8,895 bases of DNA from an uncultured Oligoflexia bacterium (lineage in GTDB: Bacteria; Bdellovibrionota; Bacteriovoracia; Bacteriovoracales; Bacteriovoracaceae), in contig CATLVA010000041.1 of assembly GCA_950060715.1 (NCBI GenBank), positions 1-8,895 on the forward strand, given 5' to 3'. The notes beneath the pieces are model-generated. The model did not search any database. It was not told where the DNA came from and saw nothing but the letters and a program-made list of their open reading frames with translations. Positions 1 through 6,951 of this stretch are shown in pieces. Numbering within the stretch: the first letter of the stretch is position 1; every line of letters starts with the position of its first letter. A program made the position numbers and the translations under genes.

Positions 1-46
1 AATTGCCTTAAATCATCTAACTTTAGAGTTTAAAGGAGATGAATCC

Positions 47-574
47 TCATTTAGAGTATTGTGATATTTGGGTGTATTTATCAGTAATCTTTTGGATTTC
101 ATCTAGGAATTTTTTTACATCATCTTCTGTAATTTCTTTAGCTTTCTCAGCTTTTTTAACGTTATCATTTTGATCACGTCTTACATTCCTAATAGCAATC
201 TTAGCATCCTCGCCCATCTTCTTTACTTGCTTAACAAGATCTTTCCTCTTGTCTTCAGTCAAAGCCGGAAACTGAATTCTAATAAAATTTCCATCATTGG
301 AAGGATTTAAACCTAGATTAGCATTGATAATTGATTTCTCGATTTCACTAATGATTGATTTATCAAATGGCTGAATTTGCAATAAACGTGCTTCAGGAGT
401 TGAGATCTGACCAACTTGCTTAAGAGGCGTTGGACTTCCATAATAATCTACATTTACACCATCCAAAACCGCAGCACTCGCTCTACCAGTTCTAACTTTC
501 ACCAGCTGACTTTGAAGCGACTTAACAGATTTTGTCATTGAATCTTCTAAAATATTTTTAATGTTATCAATCAT
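47..574 (-). CDS. frr: Ribosome recycling factor (RRF)
   Basis: Cytoplasmic protein that, with EF-G, splits the post-termination ribosome so subunits can be reused. The 175-residue product is close to the usual 180-185. Visible family marks are the VRTGRAS segment (residues 27-33), the domain II stretch ending in LGLNPSNDG (87-95), PALTEDKRK (103-111) and NVRRD (130-134) in the helical hairpin, followed by a lysine-rich C-terminal helix. The ATG follows pyrH by only 9 nt, and its Shine-Dalgarno (AGGGGA) overlaps the pyrH stop codon, so the two genes are surely co-transcribed and perhaps translationally coupled. The gene ends in TGA. The 46 bases left to the window edge show no terminator, so transcription may continue into a further gene outside (uppS is the common neighbour in bacteria, but this is not seen here). 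Identity is very secure. Confidence 0.98.
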   Translation of the reverse strand: MIDNIKNILEDSMTKSVKSLQSQLVKVRTGRASAAVLDGVNVDYYGSPTPLKQVGQISTPEARLLQIQPFDKSIISEIEKSIINANLGLNPSNDGNFIRIQFPALTEDKRKDLVKQVKKMGEDAKIAIRNVRRDQNDNVKKAEKAKEITEDDVKKFLDEIQKITDKYTQISQYSK

Positions 575-583
575 AACTTTCCC

Positions 584-1300
584 CTATGAATTTTTACTAG
601 TCACTAAAGTCCCAATTTTTTCACCTTGAACGACTTTATTAATATTTCCGCTTTCAAACATATCAAAAACGATAATATCCATATTGTTATCCATACAAAG
701 ACTAATCGCCGTTGAGTCCATAACTTTTAACCCCTGGCTTAGAACATCAATGTAGGATATTTGATCATACTTAATAGCATCACTGTGTAGAGCTGGGTCT
801 TTATCATAAACACCATCCACCTTAGTAGCCTTCATAATTACATCAGCATTGATTTCATTAGCCCTCAAAGCAGCAGTAGTATCTGTTGTAAAATAAGGAT
901 TTCCAGTACCAGCAGCAAAGATCACTACTCTCTTTTTCTCAAGATGCCTCATGGCTCGTCTTCTAATATAATTTTCCGCAACTTCTTTCATCTCAATTGC
1001 AGATAATACTCTTGTATAAACGCCTTTTCTTTCAAGTGTATCTTGCAAGGCCAAACAATTTATAACCGTAGCAATCATCCCCATATAATCAGAAGTTGAA
1101 CGGTCCATCCCTGTCGTTGCTCCAGAAACACCACGGTGGATATTTCCTGCCCCAACAACAACCGCGATCTCAATTCCCAAATTATGTATATCAGAAATTT
1201 CAGATGCGATTTTTTCAATCATATCGTTATCAATTCCGAAAGAACGATCTCCCGCTAAGGCTTCTCCGGAAAGTTTAAGTAGAATTCTTTTGTATTTCAT
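584..1300 (-). CDS. pyrH: Uridylate (UMP) kinase
   Basis: Phosphorylates UMP to UDP with ATP in de novo pyrimidine nucleotide synthesis; the bacterial enzyme belongs to the amino-acid kinase fold and is usually a hexamer regulated by GTP and UTP. The 238 residues are full length. Motifs seen: KLSGEAL (9-15, phosphate binding), GAGNIHRG (50-57), [10 protein letters not shown] (66-75), [11 protein letters not shown] (131-141, UMP and nucleotide site), [13 protein letters not shown] (157-169) and the C-terminal [11 protein letters not shown]. The second glycine of the usual GGGN loop reads alanine here (A51). The ATG at 1300 has a good Shine-Dalgarno (AGGGAG) about 5 nt upstream. The start lies only 16 nt downstream of the tsf terminator, leaving no room for a complete promoter, so mRNA must come from readthrough or from within tsf. 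It is followed by frr after 9 nt. Confidence 0.98.
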   Translation of the reverse strand: MKYKRILLKLSGEALAGDRSFGIDNDMIEKIASEISDIHNLGIEIAVVVGAGNIHRGVSGATTGMDRSTSDYMGMIATVINCLALQDTLERKGVYTRVLSAIEMKEVAENYIRRRAMRHLEKKRVVIFAAGTGNPYFTTDTTAALRANEINADVIMKATKVDGVYDKDPALHSDAIKYDQISYIDVLSQGLKVMDSTAISLCMDNNMDIIVFDMFESGNINKVVQGEKIGTLVTSKNS

Positions 1301-1316
1301 CAGGCTCCCTAATACG

Positions 1317-1343
1317 AAAAAAGAGGGCCGAGGCCCCCTTTCT
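1317..1343 (-). terminator. Intrinsic terminator after tsf
   Basis: On the minus strand a GC-rich stem (GGGC / GCCC with loop CTCG, extended outward by a G-U pair, a G-C pair and several A-U pairs) runs straight into six T residues. It begins 5 nt after the tsf stop codon. This is a textbook rho-independent terminator for the rpsB-tsf mRNA. It sits inside the otherwise continuous rpsB-tsf-pyrH-frr cluster, so it probably acts as a partial terminator that lowers pyrH-frr expression relative to rpsB-tsf. On the plus strand the T-run after the stem is only three bases, so its polarity is minus. Confidence 0.9.
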
Positions 1344-1348
1344 ATAAC

Positions 1349-2266
1349 TTAGGCTTGTGTCATTTTTGCGACTTCTTCAGCAAGGTTATCTTCTTTTTTC
1401 TCGATCCCCTCACCTAGATTCATTTTGTTAAATCCAACCACAGTAATCTTACCACCAGTCTTAGACTCAACATCAGCAATTAGCTTACTGATAGACATGT
1501 CTGGATCTTTAACAAATTTTTGATCCATTAAACAAACTTCAGTAGCAAGCTTATTTAATTTCCCTTTAACAATATTTGGAATCATATTGTCTGGCTTACC
1601 TTGCTCTTTTAATTGAGCTTCGTAAACTTTTGCTTCTCTATCTTTAAAATCTTGGTCGATATCATCAGAAGTTAAAAACTTTGGATCAGCAGCAGCTACG
1701 TGTAAGCAAAGGTCACTTACAAGTGCTTTGAACTCATCTTTACCTGCAGTTGCAGCTGAGTCAGCAGTAACTTCTACCAGAACACCAATTTTTCCAGAGT
1801 GAACATAAGATCCAATTCTTCCTTCACCACTGATTGTTCTTTTATCAAATCTTCTAATATCGATTTTCTCACCAATTTTAAGAGTAAGCTCTTGAACAAC
1901 TTCTTGAACTGTTCTGTCACCCATTTTTTCTTCTTTAAGAGCTGCAACATCAGATGCAGAAGAAGTAACTAAATGATTTGCGACTTTGGTTACAAAGTTT
2001 TTGAAGTCGTCATTTTTCGCAACAAAGTCAGTTTCACAGTTGATTTCAACAACGGCACCAACGTTACCTTCAACAACAGCACCAATTAAACCTTCAGCAG
2101 CAACTCTTGTAGCTTTTTTAGCAGCTGCGGCCAAACCTTTTTGTCTTAAAAAATCTACTGCAGCATTAATATCACCGTTATTCTCTGTAAGAGCTTTCTT
2201 ACAGTCCATCATTCCGGCACCAGTTTTTTCTCTTAATTCTTTTACGTCTTTTGCTGTAAATGACAT
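1349..2266 (-). CDS. tsf: Translation elongation factor Ts
   Basis: Guanine nucleotide exchange factor that removes GDP from EF-Tu during elongation, in the cytoplasm. The 305-residue protein has the N-terminal UBA-like domain (LREKTGAGMMDCKKAL, 11-26), the signature TDFVAKN (79-85) whose Asp-Phe contacts EF-Tu, and the core dimerisation domain with HVAAADPKFL (189-198) and VCLMDQKFVKDP (244-255). The C-terminal part ends in an LGEGIEKKEDNLAEEVAKM-like helix typical of the family. Length and motifs are normal. The ATG at 2266 is preceded by AAGGAT about 7 nt upstream. rpsB ends 32 nt before it with no terminator or promoter between, so the two form one transcription unit. A strong intrinsic terminator follows 5 nt after its TAA. 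Confidence 0.98.
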   Translation of the reverse strand: MSFTAKDVKELREKTGAGMMDCKKALTENNGDINAAVDFLRQKGLAAAAKKATRVAAEGLIGAVVEGNVGAVVEINCETDFVAKNDDFKNFVTKVANHLVTSSASDVAALKEEKMGDRTVQEVVQELTLKIGEKIDIRRFDKRTISGEGRIGSYVHSGKIGVLVEVTADSAATAGKDEFKALVSDLCLHVAAADPKFLTSDDIDQDFKDREAKVYEAQLKEQGKPDNMIPNIVKGKLNKLATEVCLMDQKFVKDPDMSISKLIADVESKTGGKITVVGFNKMNLGEGIEKKEDNLAEEVAKMTQA

Positions 2267-2298
2267 TTTAAAATCCTTATCTCTATATAGGGTTAATT

Positions 2299-3078
2299 TT
2301 ATTCTTCTAACTTTAGTTCTGGATCTTTCGCGTATTTATCAAGAATTTCTTTTTCAAGATTTACGTCTCTAACATCACCAGCTTCTCTCTTCACTCCTGA
2401 GCTTCCTTCAGCAACTGCATTTCCGAAATAGCTTGTAAAAAGAGTAATAGACTTGATTGCATCATCATTACCTGGAACGATAAAATCAACACCTTCTGGA
2501 TCACAGTTTGTATCTGTAATTGCAACTACAGGAATACCAAGTAAGTTTGCTTCTTTAACTGCAATTCTTTCATTGTTAGGATCAACAACAAAAATAGCTC
2601 CTGGAAGCTTTCTCATGTTCTTGATTCCACCTAAGTTTTTCTCTAACTTAGATACTTCTTTTTCAACTTTAGATTGTTCTTTTTTTGTAAGAAGTTTGAA
2701 ATCACCAGTCTCTTTCATTTTTTCAACTTTTCTAAGTTTATCAATTGATTGAGCGATAGTTTTATAGTTAGTTAACATTCCACCTAGCCATCTTGAAGTA
2801 ACGTGAAAAGCTCCACAGTTATCAGCAGCGTCTCTAACAACACTTGATGCTTGTCTTTTTGTACCAACAAAAAGAACTGACTTACCACTAGCAGCAGTGC
2901 TCTTGATAAAATCATAAGCTTTTTTAGCCATAGGAATTGTTTGTTCTAGATCGATTACGTAAACACCGTTTCTTTCACCATATACGTATGGTTTCATTTT
3001 CGGGTTCCATTTGTGAGTTTGATGACCGAAGTGTGCTCCAGCCTCTAATAGGTCTTTTAGTTCTAAAGAATTAGCCAT
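2299..3078 (-). CDS. rpsB: 30S ribosomal protein S2
   Basis: Late-assembling small-subunit protein, needed for S1 binding to the 30S particle. Using the ATG at 3078 the product is 259 residues, usual for the family (E. coli about 241). Marks seen: the N-terminal LLEAGAHFGHQTHKWNPKM, FVGTKRQA (70-77), RWLGGMLTN (96-104), a charged coiled-coil hairpin (about 111-150), VVDPNNERIAVKEANLLGIP (164-183) and the VDFIVPGNDDA segment. The open frame extends 19 codons further upstream to 3135, but that start is rejected: the S2 family begins at MANSLELKDLL, and an AAGGAG Shine-Dalgarno lies 6 nt before the 3078 ATG. The gene starts the rpsB-tsf operon and has a long structured leader, so feedback by S2 itself is plausible. 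Confidence 0.97.
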   Translation of the reverse strand: MANSLELKDLLEAGAHFGHQTHKWNPKMKPYVYGERNGVYVIDLEQTIPMAKKAYDFIKSTAASGKSVLFVGTKRQASSVVRDAADNCGAFHVTSRWLGGMLTNYKTIAQSIDKLRKVEKMKETGDFKLLTKKEQSKVEKEVSKLEKNLGGIKNMRKLPGAIFVVDPNNERIAVKEANLLGIPVVAITDTNCDPEGVDFIVPGNDDAIKSITLFTSYFGNAVAEGSSGVKREAGDVRDVNLEKEILDKYAKDPELKLEE

Positions 3079-3084
3079 GAATGT

Positions 3085-3090
3085 CTCCTT
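3085..3090 (-). promoter_or_regulatory. rpsB Shine-Dalgarno deciding the start
   Basis: AAGGAG on the minus strand, 6 nt before the ATG at 3078. It fixes the S2 start and excludes the longer reading frame from 3135, whose extra 19 codons do not resemble S2 and would cover the leader structure. Confidence 0.9.
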
Positions 3091-3103
3091 GGTGGTTAAT
3101 TCG

Positions 3104-3146
3104 AATCGCCTCAGCCCCAAAAGAGGACCATCCAAGTGAAGCGATT
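3104..3146 (-). promoter_or_regulatory. rpsB leader stem-loop, candidate S2 autoregulatory RNA
   Basis: In the minus-strand leader, AATCGCTTCA (3146-3137) pairs with TGAGGCGATT (3113-3104) to give a 10-bp stem. One pair is G-U in the RNA and would be a mismatch on the plus strand, which favours a role in this transcript. The 23-nt apical part can add a small CCUC/GGGG helix with a UUUU loop. The stem ends 13 nt upstream of the Shine-Dalgarno. Two smaller hairpins lie 5' of it: ACGC-ATAA-GCGT (3170-3159) and, overlapping its left arm and so mutually exclusive, GATTA-ACAA-TAATC (3156-3143). S2 represses its own operon through the rpsB leader in gammaproteobacteria; that this leader does the same is inference. 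Confidence 0.5.
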
Positions 3147-3180
3147 ATTGTTAATCTGACGCTTATGCGTAATGGCAGCA

Positions 3181-3210
3181 TTTTTAACATATACTGCCTA
3201 TCTATGGCAA
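3181..3210 (-). promoter_or_regulatory. Candidate rpsB-tsf promoter
   Basis: On the minus strand, TTGCCA (3210-3205) stands 18 bp before TAAAAA (3186-3181), which carries the extended -10 dinucleotide TG one base upstream. It lies between the ftsK stop and rpsB and would give a leader of roughly 95 nt. It is the best sigma70-like match in this gap, but the -10 is imperfect. No terminator is seen after ftsK, so ftsK transcripts may also read into rpsB. Confidence 0.45.
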
Positions 3211-3227
3211 GGGTTTAAGCTTTTTGC

Positions 3228-5573
3228 CTAGCCTGCCTTAATGACTTTTCTTGGCTTGGAGCCTTGCGCAGGCCCTACCACCCCGTTACGCTCCATTTCC
3301 TCAACGATATTTGCAGCTCGATTATAGCCAACTCGCAGACGGCGCTGCAGCATTGAAGCCGATGCACTCCCTGCTTCCATCACAACTTCAAGCGCTTGTT
3401 GATACATCGGGTCATCGGAGGTGCCTGAAGTAAAACTTGCGGCCACTGTATCTGAGTCATCCATCTCCTCTCCACCGTTTTCCAGAAAATCTACTGCGTT
3501 TTCATCAAAAACCTGTGGAAGCGTTTCCAGTTTTTGAATCATTCCTTCAATTTCACTTTCATCAACAAAAGAAGAGTGAAGTCTCAATAGATCAACTCCA
3601 TGTTTATAAAGCATATCTCCTTTCCCTAAAAGTTTCTCAGATCCATACTGATCCAAAATAGTTTTACTATCGTGTCCAGTAGAAACTCTGAATGAAACTC
3701 TGGTCGGGAAATTTGCTTTAATAATACCGGTAACAACATCTGTAGAAGGTCTTTGTGTTGCAACTACCAAATGAATCCCAGCAGCTCTAGCCTTGGCTGC
3801 CAGTCTATTTACGTTTGTTTCAATTTCTTTCCCCATCTTTGAAAGAATCAAGTCTGCAAACTCATCAATTACAATAACAATGTATGGAAGTTTGTAACCC
3901 TCATGGTGATCAGCATAGTATTCATTTATTTTAAACAATATTGATTCGTCGCAAGTAGCAATTTTCTTATTAAAGCCTTCAATATTCTTAACCCCCATCT
4001 CACGCAGTATGGTGTATCTTCGCTCCATCTCCTCTACTGCCCACAACAATGCCACTGCCGAATTTTTTGGTTGTGTTAGTACCGGTAACATCAGGTGTGG
4101 AAGGTTTGCAAACAGGGCCAATTCTAACTGCTTTGGATCGATCAGAATCAATTTTAGATCTTGAGGTGATTTTTTAATAATTAAAGATACTAACAATGTG
4201 TTAACAAATACCGACTTACCAGCACCTGTTGCACCGGCAACGAGCATATGTGGCATTCCCGCAAGGTCTACAACTTTTACTGCACCAAAAGCATCTTTCC
4301 CCATAGCAATAGGTAGTCTTTGTTGAGAATCATTGAATGCTTTTGATTTAAGAACTTCATCAAGCAGAATATAATCCCTAGGATTTCTTGGCACTTCAAT
4401 ACCAATTGTTGATTTACCTCGCATAGGATACACAAGTCTAATAGGTGCACCATTTAGAGCAAGTCCAATATCATCACTCAATCCCGTAACCTTTGAAACT
4501 TTAACCCCAGAACCAAGCTCTAATTCGAAAGTGTCAACAACTGGCCCTTTAAGAATATTGATAATTTTTCCATCGACCTTAAATTCGCCAAGCTTGGTTT
4601 CAATTGCATCCGTGATAGTTTCGAAATATTTAGAACTAGGTCCATCGCCATTTGTATGACTACTATTTTGAGCAATACAGTCGATAAGCTCTTTAGAGTC
4701 AAAGAATCGTGTTTTAATTTTTCTCTTCTTCTTAACCACTTTTTTAGTCTGGCCATCTTCGCCGACAATTTCCTTAACTTCATTTTCAAAACTCGGAAGA
4801 AATTCTTCTTGCTCTTCAACTCCACTTGCTACAACTTCAGCATTTTCATTCTCAACTTCGCTATCACCAACACCTTGAGTTGTATCTGCTAGTACTTCCT
4901 CAACAACTTCGTATTCCTCATATTCATCACTAGCTGGAGAACCAATTGTGTTTTGAGGCTTCTTAAAAATCATCTCAAGCTTAACTTTCATATTGGTAAT
5001 TTTCGAACGAACTCCTCCCATCAGTCTTGGTGGTTGATAACCGATCAGCTTAACTCGGTGAGCTTTCTGTAATATTTTTAAACCAAATGTTTCAAGTCGG
5101 ATTTGTATACGTTTTAACAATACAAAAAATGCACCTCTTAGCGTTAGATAACTAACCAAAACAACCATTCCTAAGAATGAAAAAAAGGAAATATATGCAG
5201 TAATATATTTTTGCGAAATAAGATTTAAACCTCGTCCCAAATATTGAGGAGCAACCATAAAAGTTAAAAAATAAAATGTGATAACCAAGCACGCAGCTAC
5301 AAAAGCATCCGTTTTTCTCTCTCTACGAATTAAAATAAATTTGTATACAGCAAGGTATAGTAACGTTGGAATCAATAACCATGGACCGATATAGTAAGCT
5401 AGTTCTGCAATGAAAGAAGATAGATAATAAGTGAGTGCAAAATAACTATCACTTGAACTCGATATCGAGAATGAGTGATCCGGAAGTGCATCTGCTAGCA
5501 AAAAATGCGCTACACAAAAAAGAGATAATAGGGATAAGGACACAAGTTCTATGGTTAAAATTTTTCGTAACAT
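3228..5573 (-). CDS. ftsK: DNA translocase FtsK/SpoIIIE
   Basis: Membrane-anchored ATP-driven DNA pump at the division septum that clears chromosome termini and activates dimer resolution. The 781-residue product has an N-terminal membrane domain with hydrophobic stretches at about 5-28, 44-80, 88-108 and 122-154. A linker follows that is strongly acidic at 214-271 and then basic (KKVVKKKRKIK, 277-287). The motor has Walker A GATGAGKS (447-454), Walker B IVIVIDEFADL (565-575, D570 E571), VVATQRPS (603-610) and TRVSFRV (624-630). The C-terminal gamma winged helix (about 725-781) contains RRLRVGYNRAANIVEEMERNG, close to the DNA-reading helix of known FtsK proteins. The ATG at 5573 has no Shine-Dalgarno, and an in-frame TAA lies four codons upstream, so no longer start exists. 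The radical SAM gene ends 58 nt before it; rpsB follows. Confidence 0.95.
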   Translation of the reverse strand: MLRKILTIELVSLSLLSLFCVAHFLLADALPDHSFSISSSSDSYFALTYYLSSFIAELAYYIGPWLLIPTLLYLAVYKFILIRRERKTDAFVAACLVITFYFLTFMVAPQYLGRGLNLISQKYITAYISFFSFLGMVVLVSYLTLRGAFFVLLKRIQIRLETFGLKILQKAHRVKLIGYQPPRLMGGVRSKITNMKVKLEMIFKKPQNTIGSPASDEYEEYEVVEEVLADTTQGVGDSEVENENAEVVASGVEEQEEFLPSFENEVKEIVGEDGQTKKVVKKKRKIKTRFFDSKELIDCIAQNSSHTNGDGPSSKYFETITDAIETKLGEFKVDGKIINILKGPVVDTFELELGSGVKVSKVTGLSDDIGLALNGAPIRLVYPMRGKSTIGIEVPRNPRDYILLDEVLKSKAFNDSQQRLPIAMGKDAFGAVKVVDLAGMPHMLVAGATGAGKSVFVNTLLVSLIIKKSPQDLKLILIDPKQLELALFANLPHLMLPVLTQPKNSAVALLWAVEEMERRYTILREMGVKNIEGFNKKIATCDESILFKINEYYADHHEGYKLPYIVIVIDEFADLILSKMGKEIETNVNRLAAKARAAGIHLVVATQRPSTDVVTGIIKANFPTRVSFRVSTGHDSKTILDQYGSEKLLGKGDMLYKHGVDLLRLHSSFVDESEIEGMIQKLETLPQVFDENAVDFLENGGEEMDDSDTVAASFTSGTSDDPMYQQALEVVMEAGSASASMLQRRLRVGYNRAANIVEEMERNGVVGPAQGSKPRKVIKAG

Positions 5574-5579
5574 ATTAAA

Positions 5580-5608
5580 ATTTTAAATGCCCTACAAGAC
5601 TTTAGCAA
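5580..5608 (-). promoter_or_regulatory. Candidate ftsK promoter, possibly leaderless
   Basis: Minus strand TTGCTA (5608-5603), 17-bp spacer, TAAAAT (5585-5580), then only 6 nt to the ATG at 5573. Transcription starting about 7 nt after the -10 element would begin at or beside the A of the start codon. The absence of a Shine-Dalgarno fits a leaderless mRNA. The hexamer match (4/6 and 5/6 with ideal spacing) is seen; promoter activity is inferred. Confidence 0.5.
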
Positions 5609-5631
5609 CTTGTGTTAGCTCTCGAAGTATT

Positions 5632-6876
5632 TTACTCAAGTAAGGGAGCTAAATCTGGAAATACTTTCTGAAAATCTTCGCCCCGTATTTGATCCAACTT
5701 AATGGTTCGATCTTTAAATTCTTTCAAAAGATCACTATGATCTTCCTTCATCATAAATTTTATTTGATTTGAGATTGCAATCGATAAGTATCCCCAGTCC
5801 ACCTCAGGAAAAAGTCGAGGTAAATTCTTTAAATACATTAATAATTTAAATCGAACTTTCTTTTTTATATTCAAAGGTAATACCTGCATTCGATAACATT
5901 CAGGTGTAACAAGAGTATTTAGGACAAACCCTTTCTCATCAATGAATTTATTACTGAATAAGTATTCATGAATTTCGGCTAGCCTATTGATATTAAAGAG
6001 ACTAACTGTGCAATTAATTAAAATTTTCGCATGAGGCAGCTGCTCTTTAATTTGGGACAAATTTTCAACAAACTTTGTCCATTCAAGACCAGACCGAAAA
6101 TATTCTCCTCTTTCCCCTATTTCATCTAGGCTAACTATCAATTGAACAGACTTAAACTTTCTCCATAAATCGATTAAATCGTACTTTTTGAAACGCAGCA
6201 CACTTAAATTTGTACTATAACTCAAAGAAACATCCACCAAATTATGCTCAATTAGATAATCTAAACAATCGTAATGTTCTTGCATCATCAATGGCTCACC
6301 CCCAGCAAAGTAGGCAGTTTTCACATTTTTAAGCTGCTCAAATAATTCTGTTTTAATTTGAGGGTTTTCAGCAATATCATTAACAAGTTTTTGTTCTTCT
6401 GACTTAAAATCCCATAATTTTTGATGATCATCATACCAAGAGGTACTCAAAGTAGGCGAACATCCCCTACACTTAAAATTGCATCTATTAGAAAATCTGA
6501 AGTCTAAGTACCTTAGCTTTAGATCCTTAACACCTCCATCTCCTTCGGTGTTCTTAACAATTTCAAAATTATCTCGATAGTTTTCATTAAACTGCTTTCG
6601 CATAGAAGAAATTCCACTCTCTTCCAGAGTGTAACAATAGTTGCAGTTCGCTACTGGCTGATCGTTCAACATAGAAAGTCGTGTTTCTTTAAATTTCTGA
6701 GAGTTCCAAGTGCTTTGAATATTTCCCTCTTTAAGAGAACCGAAAGAATCTTCGTGAGGTGAAACACAGCAAGGTAAAGTGTTTAAATTTGGTAAGATAT
6801 ATAGATGCACCCATGGAGCCATACAGAAATGCTTGCTCGAATCAAGTTTATCTAGATTGTTTATAATTTTATCCAT
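5632..6876 (-). CDS. Radical SAM protein with N-terminal twitch-like domain
   Basis: A 414-residue radical SAM enzyme of unknown substrate. The SAM-cleaving [4Fe-4S] site is CNFKCRGC (C132, C136, C139), and the SAM-binding GGEP loop is at 192-195. Before it lies a cysteine-bearing region: C18 in an FCMAPW segment, C36 and C37, then C78 and C81 in NCNYC. This layout fits an auxiliary Fe-S cluster of twitch/SPASM type placed at the N terminus, as in the family NCBI calls twitch domain-containing radical SAM proteins. The C-terminal half has only scattered cysteines and no C-terminal SPASM pattern. No short precursor-like ORF is adjacent, so a RiPP role is not supported locally. The ATG at 6876 lacks a Shine-Dalgarno and is the first ATG after an in-frame TAG. 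A terminator separates it from the upstream pair, and ftsK follows 58 nt downstream. Confidence 0.85.
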   Translation of the reverse strand: MDKIINNLDKLDSSKHFCMAPWVHLYILPNLNTLPCCVSPHEDSFGSLKEGNIQSTWNSQKFKETRLSMLNDQPVANCNYCYTLEESGISSMRKQFNENYRDNFEIVKNTEGDGGVKDLKLRYLDFRFSNRCNFKCRGCSPTLSTSWYDDHQKLWDFKSEEQKLVNDIAENPQIKTELFEQLKNVKTAYFAGGEPLMMQEHYDCLDYLIEHNLVDVSLSYSTNLSVLRFKKYDLIDLWRKFKSVQLIVSLDEIGERGEYFRSGLEWTKFVENLSQIKEQLPHAKILINCTVSLFNINRLAEIHEYLFSNKFIDEKGFVLNTLVTPECYRMQVLPLNIKKKVRFKLLMYLKNLPRLFPEVDWGYLSIAISNQIKFMMKEDHSDLLKEFKDRTIKLDQIRGEDFQKVFPDLAPLLE

Positions 6877-6884
6877 TGAATATA

Positions 6885-6912
6885 GTTTTAAAATAAAGCG
6901 GCGCTATTTCAA
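6885..6912 (-). promoter_or_regulatory. Candidate promoter of the radical SAM gene
   Basis: Minus strand TTGAAA (6912-6907), 16-bp spacer, TAAAAC (6890-6885), then 8 nt to the ATG at 6876. It lies directly after the upstream terminator, where a new promoter is expected. The short distance to the ATG again implies a very short or absent leader. The -10 match is modest. Confidence 0.4.
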
Positions 6913-6920
6913 GGATTATT

Positions 6921-6948
6921 TAAAAAGGGCCCTCAATTGAGGGCCTAT
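6921..6948 (-). terminator. Intrinsic terminator after the DUF2383 gene
   Basis: Minus strand GGCCCTC-AATT-GAGGGCC: a perfect 7-bp GC-rich stem (6945-6939 with 6934-6928) followed by C and five T residues. It begins about 6 nt after the TAA of the DUF2383 gene and closes the two-gene unit. No comparable T-run follows in the plus direction. Confidence 0.9.
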
Positions 6949-6951
6949 AAA

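Noticed and set aside
22..35. CTTTA/TAAAG inverted repeat after frr
   Set aside because: Only a 5-bp AU stem with no T-run; not a credible terminator.
3079..3135. N-terminal extension of S2 by 19 codons to an ATG at 3135
   Set aside because: The extension has no S2 similarity, would run through the leader stem, and the 3078 ATG has a perfect AAGGAG at 6 nt.
4520..4825. Minus-strand 101-codon ORF within ftsK
   Set aside because: It is an alternative frame of the lysine/glutamate-rich linker; the FtsK frame explains the region fully.
4656..4892. Plus-strand ORF of 78 codons opposite ftsK (and similar plus-strand ORFs at 1096-1278, 1986-2372, 2453-2752, 3251-3661, 7007-7219 and 7539-7766)
   Set aside because: All lie antisense to confident genes, show no domain or signal, and lack convincing ribosome binding sites.
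5574..5631. Possible terminator or short precursor peptide between the radical SAM gene and ftsK
   Set aside because: No stable hairpin with a T-run and no ORF fits in the 58 bases; only the candidate ftsK promoter is seen.
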